DNA of 10,739 nt from Chloroflexota bacterium (GTDB taxonomy: Bacteria > Chloroflexota > Dehalococcoidia > GIF9 > UBA5620), in the NCBI GenBank assembly GCA_026389735.1, contig JAPLHH010000033.1:1-10739 (forward strand), given 5' to 3'. The first letter of the stretch is position 1; each line of letters begins with the position of its first letter. A program made the position numbers and the translations under genes. Positions 5,410-10,739 of this stretch are shown one piece after another. Below the pieces are notes generated by a model. The model searched no databases. It worked only from the letters and a program-made list of their open reading frames with translations, and was not told where the DNA came from.

Positions 5410-6543
5410 ATGGATTTTGGTCTTACTCGAGAGCAAGAAATGCTCCGGGACATGGTTCGGACGTTTGCCGAGAGCGAATTAGCGCCCAAAGCCTCAAGTC
5501 TTGATGAAAAGGGGGAGTTCCCATTCGACGAGTTGAAGAAGGCAGCCAAGCTCGGCTTGGCGGGTATAATAAATTCCAAGGAATATGGGGGCTCAGAAAT
5601 GGGACATCTGGCCAGGATGATTATGATTGAGGAAATATCCAAGGTCTATCCCCCTCTGGGTTTCTGTTTCCAGACTGGGCAGATAGGTATGTATGGGCTA
5701 CAAAACTTCGGTAGCGATGGGCAGAAGAAAAAATACTTGCCGCCCCTTTGTCGAGGAGATGAGGTCATGGCTTGGGCTGTTACTGAGGCGACAGGCGGTT
5801 CTGACCCTTCCAAAATCCAGACGACTGCCGAATTGGTAGGAGATGGATATGTTGTCAACGGTCGAAAGGTTTTTATTACGGCAGGCGAAACGGCCAGCGT
5901 TGTTGGCTTTTTAGCTAAAACCGGGGATACAACCAGCTTCTTCATAGTTGAGAAAGGAACGCCGGGATTCACGTCTCCCAGAAGGGAGGAAAGCCTAGGA
6001 CTGCGTTCGATTCCGGTCAGTGAGCTAGCTTTCACGAATTGCAAAATTTCCAAAGAGAACCTACTTGGCCAGGAAGGACGGGGCTTGACTATAGCCCTGA
6101 CAGGCATTGCGGCTGCGGGGAGAACCGGGGCTGCAGGAGTTAGCCTAGGCATTGCTCGAGGGGCTTATGATGTAGCGCTGAAATTTGCCAAGGAGAGGAA
6201 CCTATATGGCAAGCCCGTAGCTCAGCTTCAGGCGATTCAGTTTGCACTGGTTGATATGAACGTAGAAATTGAAGCCGCCAAATGGCTGTGCTACTACTCA
6301 GCTTGGCTGTTGGATCAAGGCAAGAAGGCAACAGAGGTAGCCTCGGAAATAGCTATGGCAAAGTTGTATGCCACTGATGTTGCCAACAGGGCATGTCCCA
6401 AGGCAGTACAACTAATGGGCGGTTACGGACTTATTCCCGAATACCAACTAGCGCGTCGCCTGAGAGACGCTCTGGAAATCCTGCCAGCTGCCGGAACTCA
6501 AGAGATAATGAGGGTTGTCATCGGCGCTGGCATTACCCGATAA
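5410..6543 (+). CDS. acyl-CoA dehydrogenase family flavoprotein
   Basis: This 377-residue protein has the full acyl-CoA dehydrogenase fold. An N-terminal helical domain (about 1-115) is followed by a middle beta domain with the FAD/substrate signature AWAVTEATGGSD (121-132) and VFITAG (154-159). The C-terminal helical domain contains LKFAKERNLYGKPV (257-270) and LMGGYGLIPEY (335-345). Members oxidise acyl-CoA at the alpha-beta bond and pass electrons to ETF, whose two genes follow 21 bases downstream. The usual catalytic Glu before 'GT' near the C-terminus (MCAD E376) is Ala361 in AAGTQEI. The alternative position used by isovaleryl- and long-chain enzymes is Gly237 in AAAGRTG. The base is therefore unidentified, and the substrate cannot be assigned. 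ATG 5410 follows AAGGAGG (5395-5401) with eight bases between. Confidence 0.9.
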   Translation: MDFGLTREQEMLRDMVRTFAESELAPKASSLDEKGEFPFDELKKAAKLGLAGIINSKEYGGSEMGHLARMIMIEEISKVYPPLGFCFQTGQIGMYGLQNFGSDGQKKKYLPPLCRGDEVMAWAVTEATGGSDPSKIQTTAELVGDGYVVNGRKVFITAGETASVVGFLAKTGDTTSFFIVEKGTPGFTSPRREESLGLRSIPVSELAFTNCKISKENLLGQEGRGLTIALTGIAAAGRTGAAGVSLGIARGAYDVALKFAKERNLYGKPVAQLQAIQFALVDMNVEIEAAKWLCYYSAWLLDQGKKATEVASEIAMAKLYATDVANRACPKAVQLMGGYGLIPEYQLARRLRDALEILPAAGTQEIMRVVIGAGITR

Positions 6544-6564
6544 AGGCTGGTTTAGATTAAGCCT

Positions 6565-7365
6565 ATGCCGCTTAATATTATAGTTTGCATTAAGCAGGTC
6601 CCACACCCAGAACACTTCTCTCGGATTACTCTTGACCCTTCGCGGCAGACGATAACCAGGGAAGGGATACCTGCAATAATCAATCCTTTGGATCGCCATG
6701 CCTTAGAGGAGGCTTTGAAGATTCGGGAGCAATTTTCAGGTAAGGTGACGGCGATTAGCATGGGCCCACCGCAAGCAAGGAATGCTCTCGAGGAGGCATT
6801 GGCCATGGGAGCTGACGATGCTGTCTTGTTATGTGATAAGTCCTTTGCTGGGGCGGATACTCTAGCTACCGCTTATAGTTTGGCTTTTGGTATCAAAGTG
6901 CTGGAGCATTTTGGTCTCATCCTCTGTGGAAATGAGACGATAGATAGTTCCACCGGGCAAGTTGGTCCGCAGATTGCTGAGCTTCTTGACATTCCCCATG
7001 TGACCTCTGTTACCCAAATTGCCTTTGAACAGGGAAACACCTTGATAGTTAAACAAGCCCTAGAGCAAGGCTATATGAAGGTCAGGGTCAAATTGCCAGC
7101 TCTGCTCGCAGTGGCGAAGGAAATCAACCAACCTAGGTTGCCTACGGTATTGGGAATAATGGAGGCGAGGAGCAAGGAGCTCCAAATCTGGGGTGCCTCC
7201 GATGTCGGAGCTCCTTCGGACAGGATTGGGCTTGCTGGCTCGCCAACCCAGGTCACCGGGATATTCAAACGCGACACAACACGCCGAAGGGAAATCCTCG
7301 AGGGGGTGCCTTCGCAGATAACCAAGAAAGCAGTTGAAAGACTTCAGGAGTTGCTAGCAACATGA
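6565..7365 (+). CDS. etfB: electron transfer flavoprotein beta subunit
   Basis: This 266-residue EtfB begins with IIVCIKQVP (residues 5-13). NPLDRHALEEALKIRE (40-55) follows, then the nucleotide-binding segment ALAMGADDAVLLCD (78-91) and CGNETIDSSTGQVGPQIAEL (121-140), the region that binds AMP in classical ETFs or a second FAD in bifurcating ones. NPLD in place of the mitochondrial-type 'NPFC', and the ID..TGQVGP loop, resemble Etfs outside the classical mitochondrial/proteobacterial group. Whether this one bifurcates cannot be decided by eye. With EtfA it would accept electrons from the acyl-CoA dehydrogenase encoded 21 bases upstream. ATG 6565 has no clear Shine-Dalgarno site; the preceding gap holds a 5-bp inverted repeat (AGGCT/AGCCT). 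The stop overlaps the etfA start as ATGA. Confidence 0.93.
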   Translation: MPLNIIVCIKQVPHPEHFSRITLDPSRQTITREGIPAIINPLDRHALEEALKIREQFSGKVTAISMGPPQARNALEEALAMGADDAVLLCDKSFAGADTLATAYSLAFGIKVLEHFGLILCGNETIDSSTGQVGPQIAELLDIPHVTSVTQIAFEQGNTLIVKQALEQGYMKVRVKLPALLAVAKEINQPRLPTVLGIMEARSKELQIWGASDVGAPSDRIGLAGSPTQVTGIFKRDTTRRREILEGVPSQITKKAVERLQELLAT

Positions 7366-8360
7366 GCGAAGTCTGGGTTATAGCTGAGCAGAGGCTGGGC
7401 AAACTGATGAACGTCTCCTTCGAGCTTTTGGGCAAGGGGACTGAACTGGCCAAAAAGCTCAAGGTAAAATTGGCTGCTGTCTTACTGGGAGACAATGTTC
7501 GAGTACAGGCTGATGAACTAGCGTGCTATGGTGCAGACAGAGTTTACCTTGGGGATGACCCAAAGCTTCGATTCTATCAGAGCGAGGTATATGCCGATCT
7601 CATAGCAAAGCTCATAAGCGCATATAAGCCTCAAATCGTACTGATTGGAGCTACTAGCATCGGCCGAGACTTGGCTCCGAGGATAGCGGCTAAGCTGAAG
7701 ACCGGTTTGACTGCTCATTGTGTGGAGCTAGATATTATTGATGAAGGTGGTGAAAGGCCCCAGCTAGTTCAGGTGGTGCCGGGCTGGGGTGGGAATCTGA
7801 TGGTAAGCATTGCCTGCCCTGTGAAAAGACCCCAAATAGCGACTGTGAGCCCTGGAGTCATGACAAAATGTGATCGGAGGGAGAGGAAGGGGGAGATTGT
7901 TAAACTAGCACTAGATGTGCAGAAAGAATCGAGAGTGGAGACACTGGAAATGGTGGAGGAAGAATCCGCTGAGGTCACTCTGGAGGAGGCTGACGTGGTG
8001 GTAGCTGGTGGATGGGGTCTATTCTCTGCTGGAGGATTTGAGCCAATTGAGGAATTAGCCAAGGTTGTAGGCGGGGCAGTAGCTGGCACCCGACCAGCGC
8101 TAGATAGAGGGTGGATCCCTGACCACAGAATGATTGGCCAGAGCGGTAAAACAGTTAGCCCGAAGCTCTTAATTAGTGTGGGGGCCTCAGGTGCGCCTCA
8201 ATTCACCACCGGTTTCCTGAAGGCAAAGGTTGTTCTAGCCATTGACCAGAACCCCAACGCACCAATCTTTGATGTGGCAGACATAGGCTTGGTTGGAGAC
8301 CTGTGCGATATCCTTCCCTGCTTGGTCTCAGAGTTGAAAGAAACTGGGCTGCGTGTTTAG
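7362..8360 (+). CDS. etfA: electron transfer flavoprotein alpha subunit
   Basis: This 332-residue EtfA has an N-terminal Rossmann-like domain with IGATSIGRDLAPRIAAKL (95-112). The C-terminal FAD domain contains GTRPALDRGW (242-251), GQSGKTVSPKLLISVGASG (259-277) and NPNAPIFDVADIGLVGDL (297-314). There is no N-terminal ferredoxin extension. It forms a heterodimer with EtfB and carries the electron-shuttling FAD. It starts in the ATGA overlap with etfB, so translation is probably coupled. One residue is unusual: the family block 'GISGAxQH' reads GASGAPQF here, with Phe281 in place of the His that contacts the flavin ring in human ETF (alpha-His286). Oxidation partners such as a membrane ETF:quinone oxidoreductase are not encoded in this window. 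Confidence 0.93.
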   Translation: MSEVWVIAEQRLGKLMNVSFELLGKGTELAKKLKVKLAAVLLGDNVRVQADELACYGADRVYLGDDPKLRFYQSEVYADLIAKLISAYKPQIVLIGATSIGRDLAPRIAAKLKTGLTAHCVELDIIDEGGERPQLVQVVPGWGGNLMVSIACPVKRPQIATVSPGVMTKCDRRERKGEIVKLALDVQKESRVETLEMVEEESAEVTLEEADVVVAGGWGLFSAGGFEPIEELAKVVGGAVAGTRPALDRGWIPDHRMIGQSGKTVSPKLLISVGASGAPQFTTGFLKAKVVLAIDQNPNAPIFDVADIGLVGDLCDILPCLVSELKETGLRV

Positions 8361-9135
8361 CTCTCAGTACCCTAGATATACTGTGCAAAGTCGGTTTTTC
8401 AACAAGGTAGGCTTGTACCATTTTCTTTCCTCTCTCGAAGCTCCGGCCAAGGATTTTGTGACTGTATATATCGCCCCCGCTTGTTTCCCAGATTATGCGG
8501 ATGCGCTGTCATTAGGGCCTAAGTACGGCGCCTATGCTAGTGAGATTAAGGAGGCGGTTAAAACCGAGGCGGTCATCAGCGGCGACGGTAAATACAGGAC
8601 TGGTGCAGCCATATTCTGGAATGGAATTGGGAATAAACACATTGTCCTGCCGCCGTTCCCCATTGCCGAAAATAAGGTTTCAGTAGGGAAACTTGATGCT
8701 TCAGTCCTCTACGAGGTCCTGGAGAGGAGATGTGTCATCGGCGTCGTTTTAGTAGCATGGGGCTCGTATGCCTTGGGGGTATTCGATGCTGGCAATCTGG
8801 TGGCATGGAAAACGGGCACGGGGTATATACACAAAAAGCATAGGAAGGGTGGCAGAAGCCAGAAGAGATTTGCCCGGAGAACCGAGGAGCAGAAGAAGGA
8901 TTTCCTGCGCAGAGTGGGCAACAGAATTGATGAGAGATTCGGGAGCTCCACCCCGGACTATATATTCTTTGGCGGCAACAGGCTGATTTTAAATCCGCTG
9001 ATACAGGAATCTAAATACTTGCAGACAAAAGCTAGCAGAATTTCCTCACGGGTTCTAGATGTAAGATATGCCGATAGGGAAGCCTTGGTCAATAGCCTGG
9101 CTGAAATAAACAAGTCCCTGGTTTTTACTTTCTGA
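8353..9135 (+). CDS. VLRF1-type peptidyl-tRNA release factor homologue (Actinobacteria/Chloroflexi type)
   Basis: This 260-residue soluble protein matches my recollection of the acVLRF1 family, bacterial relatives of the Vms1/ANKZF1 release-factor domain. The diagnostic block is GTGYIHKKHRKGGRSQKR (155-172). GGRSQ at 166-170 corresponds to the GGQ-like loop whose Gln (here Gln170) would position water for peptidyl-tRNA hydrolysis. It is followed by the basic helix FARRTEEQKKDFLRRV (173-188). The preceding strands (VIGVVLVAWGSYALGVFDAG, 128-147) and the following PDYIFFGG (201-208) fit the eRF1-domain-2-like fold. The likely role is release of nascent chains from stalled large ribosomal subunits, by family analogy only. 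GTG 8353 overlaps the etfA end by eight bases with no clear ribosome site. GTG 8383, which aligns with ATG 5141 of the relic, is an alternative start giving 250 residues. Confidence 0.72.
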   Translation: MFSSQYPRYTVQSRFFNKVGLYHFLSSLEAPAKDFVTVYIAPACFPDYADALSLGPKYGAYASEIKEAVKTEAVISGDGKYRTGAAIFWNGIGNKHIVLPPFPIAENKVSVGKLDASVLYEVLERRCVIGVVLVAWGSYALGVFDAGNLVAWKTGTGYIHKKHRKGGRSQKRFARRTEEQKKDFLRRVGNRIDERFGSSTPDYIFFGGNRLILNPLIQESKYLQTKASRISSRVLDVRYADREALVNSLAEINKSLVFTF

Positions 9136-9163
9136 TTGATCGTTCAACTTAGCTGGACTCCTG

Positions 9164-9172
9164 TGCTATAAT
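9164..9172 (+). promoter_or_regulatory. candidate promoter (extended -10) of the MaoC genes
   Basis: TGCTATAAT is an extended -10 element: TG, one base, then perfect TATAAT at 9167-9172. The -35 candidate TTCAAC (9143-9148) is weak at 18-base spacing, as is common with extended -10 promoters. It lies 46 bases upstream of ATG 9219, in the gap after the VLRF1 gene. Confidence 0.45.
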
Positions 9173-9218
9173 TATGACTTTGGGTTCAATATAAATAGCA
9201 GTAAACAAGGAGGTAAAA

Positions 9219-9797
9219 ATGGGCTACCTGGAAGAGATGGCGAAATATCAGAAAACGGAAAAGCAGAAAAGCTTCTCAGCCGATTTTCTCGAAGGGCAGC
9301 AGATAGAGGATTACGAATTCTGGGATGAAATAGAGATAGGCAAGGAAACTGTAATACCGTTCAAGTTTGAGGTCAAGGCTGAGGACATGACGGCTTATGC
9401 CGAGGGGGTTCCTGATGCTAACCCTGTGTTTTATGATGAGGAATATGCCAGGAAATGCGGCTACGACGGGCTAGTCGCTCACCCCTTGTTTACTACTCAG
9501 GTTCTCTTTTTTCTTCTCCAGAAAGGGCATGGTAGCTGGATCAGGACTCCGGGGTCCAGAAACCCCGGCCAGATACTCGAATGGCATGACCCAATTCGAG
9601 TAGGCGATATTCTAACTCTCAAAAACAAGGGCTACGATAAGTGGATTAAGAGGGGAAAATACTACATGAGGTATTTATCGGAGCTATATGACCAGCATGG
9701 TAAGCTGAAGATGAGGGGCTACATGACCCTGATTTTACCTAAGTCCAAGGCCGACGTGTTGAGGTTTATCAAAGGCGAGCATGCTCTGGAGGCGTGA
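9219..9797 (+). CDS. MaoC/FAS1-like hot-dog dehydratase domain protein, probably the non-catalytic partner subunit
   Basis: This 192-residue protein has a single hot-dog domain of the MaoC_dehydrat_N (FAS1-like) type. The hydratase-2 signature region reads DANPVFYDEEYARKCGYDGLVAHP, split across residues 66-89. Asp66, Asn68 and Pro69 are kept, but the catalytic His of 'DxNPxH' is Phe71. WHDPIRVGDIL at 122-132 is a conserved strand-turn. About 38 N-terminal residues, rich in Lys and Glu, precede the fold. In mycobacterial HadAB/HadBC a subunit lacking the dyad pairs with a catalytic MaoC subunit; the next gene retains the dyad, so a heterodimeric hydratase/dehydratase is the likely arrangement. 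AAGGAGGT (9207-9214) stands just before ATG 9219. Confidence 0.85.
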   Translation: MGYLEEMAKYQKTEKQKSFSADFLEGQQIEDYEFWDEIEIGKETVIPFKFEVKAEDMTAYAEGVPDANPVFYDEEYARKCGYDGLVAHPLFTTQVLFFLLQKGHGSWIRTPGSRNPGQILEWHDPIRVGDILTLKNKGYDKWIKRGKYYMRYLSELYDQHGKLKMRGYMTLILPKSKADVLRFIKGEHALEA

Positions 9798-9810
9798 GAA
9801 ACGCACGCGA

Positions 9811-9940
9811 GCTCTGAAGCAATCTGAGAGATTGCCACGCGGAGTTTACCCTGAATGAGATTCTTCGGTCGCTTCGCTCCCTCAGAATGACACAAAACGA
9901 AGGGCTCGTAATGACAGAGGGGCGAAAAGGTCACAATGAT
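9811..9940. repeat. dispersed palindromic repeat between the two MaoC genes
   Basis: This stretch is unlike coding DNA and carries two palindromic units. GCAATCT (9819-9825) pairs with AGATTGC (9829-9835) over a three-base loop. ATTCTTCGGTCGC (9860-9872) faces GCTCCCTCAGAAT (9876-9888) as an imperfect palindrome. The phrases TTCGGTCGCTTCGCTCC and CTCAGAATGACA belong to a type of short intergenic repeat that I recognise from many Chloroflexota and other metagenomic genomes. Its reverse translation gives the familiar spurious 'CHSEGAKRPKNL' peptide. Outer boundaries are approximate. It could be a REP- or MITE-like element; no transposase is nearby. Confidence 0.65.
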
Positions 9941-9961
9941 AGAGAGGAATGTCCACATTTA

Positions 9962-9967
9962 GGGAGG
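9962..9967 (+). promoter_or_regulatory. ribosome binding site deciding the second MaoC start
   Basis: GGGAGG lies eight bases before ATG 9976 and only two before ATG 9970. The in-frame ATG at 9949 is upstream of it. ATG 9976 is therefore chosen. Confidence 0.65.
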
Positions 9968-9975
9968 TAATGGGA

Positions 9976-10413
9976 ATGGCAAAGAAGTTAACCTTTGAGT
10001 TGGTAAATTGTGGTGATGTGTTACCTGAAGTTAAACAACACATAAGCCAGGAGGTTATCTGGAAGCACGCTGTAGCCTCGCTTGATTATAACCCAGTTCA
10101 TACCCATCCGGAGTGGTGCAAGACAGCCCAGGTGTTCGGCTTGCCTGTTCCGGTGATGCACGGTAATCAGACGATGTCGCTGATGGCAAAGGTGGTTACC
10201 AACTGGGCGTACTCTGCTGGTGGCAGGTTGAAAAAGATGGAGGTCAAGCTAATTAAGCCTGTGCCTGTCGGTTCTACCTGCACTTATAGTGCTGCGGTGA
10301 CTGAAAAGCACCCTATTGGCAAACGAGAGAACTTTGTAGTTCTTGATTTGTGTGTAATGAATCAAGATGGAGAGAAGGTAGCCGTCGGCACGGCAGAGGT
10401 TACCCTGCCTTAG
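9976..10413 (+). CDS. MaoC-like (R)-specific enoyl-CoA hydratase/dehydratase, catalytic-type subunit
   Basis: This 145-residue single hot-dog protein has the complete hydratase-2 signature SLDYNPVHTHPEWCKTA beginning at residue 35. The catalytic pair Asp37 and His42 is followed by VMHGNQTMSLM (60-70), where MHG corresponds to the conserved 'xHG' turn of the substrate tunnel. The length matches stand-alone MaoC or HadB subunits. It would add water to an enoyl-CoA or enoyl-ACP, or remove it from the (R)-3-hydroxy form, probably together with the protein encoded at 9219, which lacks the His. The two genes are separated by the palindromic repeat but share direction. The 3' end overlaps the convergent DUF1893 gene by 14 bases. 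Confidence 0.85.
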   Translation: MAKKLTFELVNCGDVLPEVKQHISQEVIWKHAVASLDYNPVHTHPEWCKTAQVFGLPVPVMHGNQTMSLMAKVVTNWAYSAGGRLKKMEVKLIKPVPVGSTCTYSAAVTEKHPIGKRENFVVLDLCVMNQDGEKVAVGTAEVTLP

Positions 10414-10739
10414 CAGAGGTTGCTTTACTGAACAAGTTCTTGATTGATTGGTAGAACTCGTCGGGCTCTTTATCGAGCGATAGTTTTTCCATGGGGCACA
10501 TATCTTCCTGGTTGGGCTTCTGGATATAGGGCACAATTCTGGTCAGGTGATGCTTGATGCCGTATTTGTCCAGTGCCTCGACAGCAAGCTGGCTGCCCAG
10601 CGGGCTGTAAACCTCCCGGCAACCTGCCTTAATACATAGCAGAGCTGCGGCACGCCCCATTATTTTGTCAAATATCACCATCTTTCGGTGGTCAGAGGCG
10701 AACTTCTCTATGTATTCGACTAACGGTAGCAACCTGTCC
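10400..10739 (-). CDS. DUF1893 family protein, N-terminus outside the window
   Basis: The - strand frame is open to the window edge and ends at TAA 10402-10400. The visible 113 residues include MVIFDKIMGRAAALLCIKAG, EVYSPLGSQLAVEALDKYGI and EDMCPMEKLSL, the conserved blocks of DUF1893. This is a small cytidine-deaminase-like fold family found in archaea and anaerobic bacteria, with no established function. The Cys residues in AGCREVYSPLGS and DMCPMEKL match the family's conserved cysteines and could bind metal. A TTG at 10732 could serve as a start, but the family has about 30 further N-terminal residues and the frame remains open through it, so the gene is taken as partial. It overlaps the second MaoC gene tail to tail by 14 bases. 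Confidence 0.8.
   Translation of the reverse strand, partial: DRLLPLVEYIEKFASDHRKMVIFDKIMGRAAALLCIKAGCREVYSPLGSQLAVEALDKYGIKHHLTRIVPYIQKPNQEDMCPMEKLSLDKEPDEFYQSIKNLFSKATSAKAG

Noticed and set aside
5646..6152. A 168-codon - strand frame inside the acyl-CoA dehydrogenase gene
   Set aside because: It is antisense to conserved catalytic-domain codons and shows Pro/Ser-rich low-complexity sequence typical of shadow frames.
6544..6564. AGGCT/AGCCT inverted repeat just before the etfB start
   Set aside because: The stem is only five base pairs with an eleven-base loop and could easily arise by chance; it is too weak to call a regulatory element.
9719..9958. A 79-codon - strand frame containing CHSEGAKRPKNL
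   Set aside because: It is a translation of the palindromic repeat and of the antisense end of the MaoC gene; such peptides recur as spurious predictions wherever this repeat occurs.

Overview
The window looks like a chromosomal segment of an anaerobic member of the Chloroflexota, probably Dehalococcoidia-like. This is inferred from gene content, not from any marker gene. The pointers are a DUF169 protein, an Actinobacteria/Chloroflexi-type VLRF1 release-factor homologue, an acyl-CoA dehydrogenase–EtfBA cluster, paired MaoC hot-dog proteins, and a dispersed palindromic repeat of a kind common in such genomes. No rRNA, tRNA, CRISPR array, integrase or transposase gene was seen.

Layout. (1) 1-1995, + strand: a phosphate module. 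It holds the last 14 codons of a DUF47 (Pit accessory) protein, a 39-codon N-terminal relic of a second Pit permease, an intact Pit/PHO4 transporter, and PhoU with its own likely promoter. (2) 2018-2797, - strand: a lone DUF169 protein, convergent with phoU. It is divergent from the next operon across a compact region with candidate promoters in both directions. (3) 2908-5125, + strand: a metallo-beta-lactamase-fold hydrolase, a nitroreductase-family flavoprotein and a rhomboid protease, with gaps of 33 and 10 bases. (4) 5126-5409: intergenic. It contains a degraded start-proximal relic homologous to the VLRF1 gene 3.2 kb downstream, then a TATAAT promoter and a hairpin in the predicted leader of the next operon. 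(5) 5410-9135, + strand: acyl-CoA dehydrogenase, etfB, etfA (4-base ATGA overlap with etfB) and a VLRF1 gene overlapping the end of etfA. (6) 9219-10413, + strand: two MaoC-type hot-dog proteins separated by a palindromic repeat. (7) 10400-10739, - strand: the C-terminal part of a DUF1893 protein that runs off the window, its 3' end overlapping the second MaoC gene by 14 bases.

How the genes work together. DUF47, Pit and PhoU would handle low-affinity phosphate uptake and its control. The acyl-CoA dehydrogenase would pass electrons from an acyl-CoA to the EtfAB heterodimer. The MaoC pair could hydrate an enoyl-CoA or dehydrate a hydroxyacyl-CoA, so regions 5 and 6 together suggest acyl-CoA turnover of unknown substrate. 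The acyl-CoA dehydrogenase has Ala where most family members have the catalytic Glu, and EtfA has Phe where the FAD-contacting His is expected, so this may be a divergent redox pair. The VLRF1 gene embedded in the redox operon, together with a second broken copy nearby, is the least expected part of the window.
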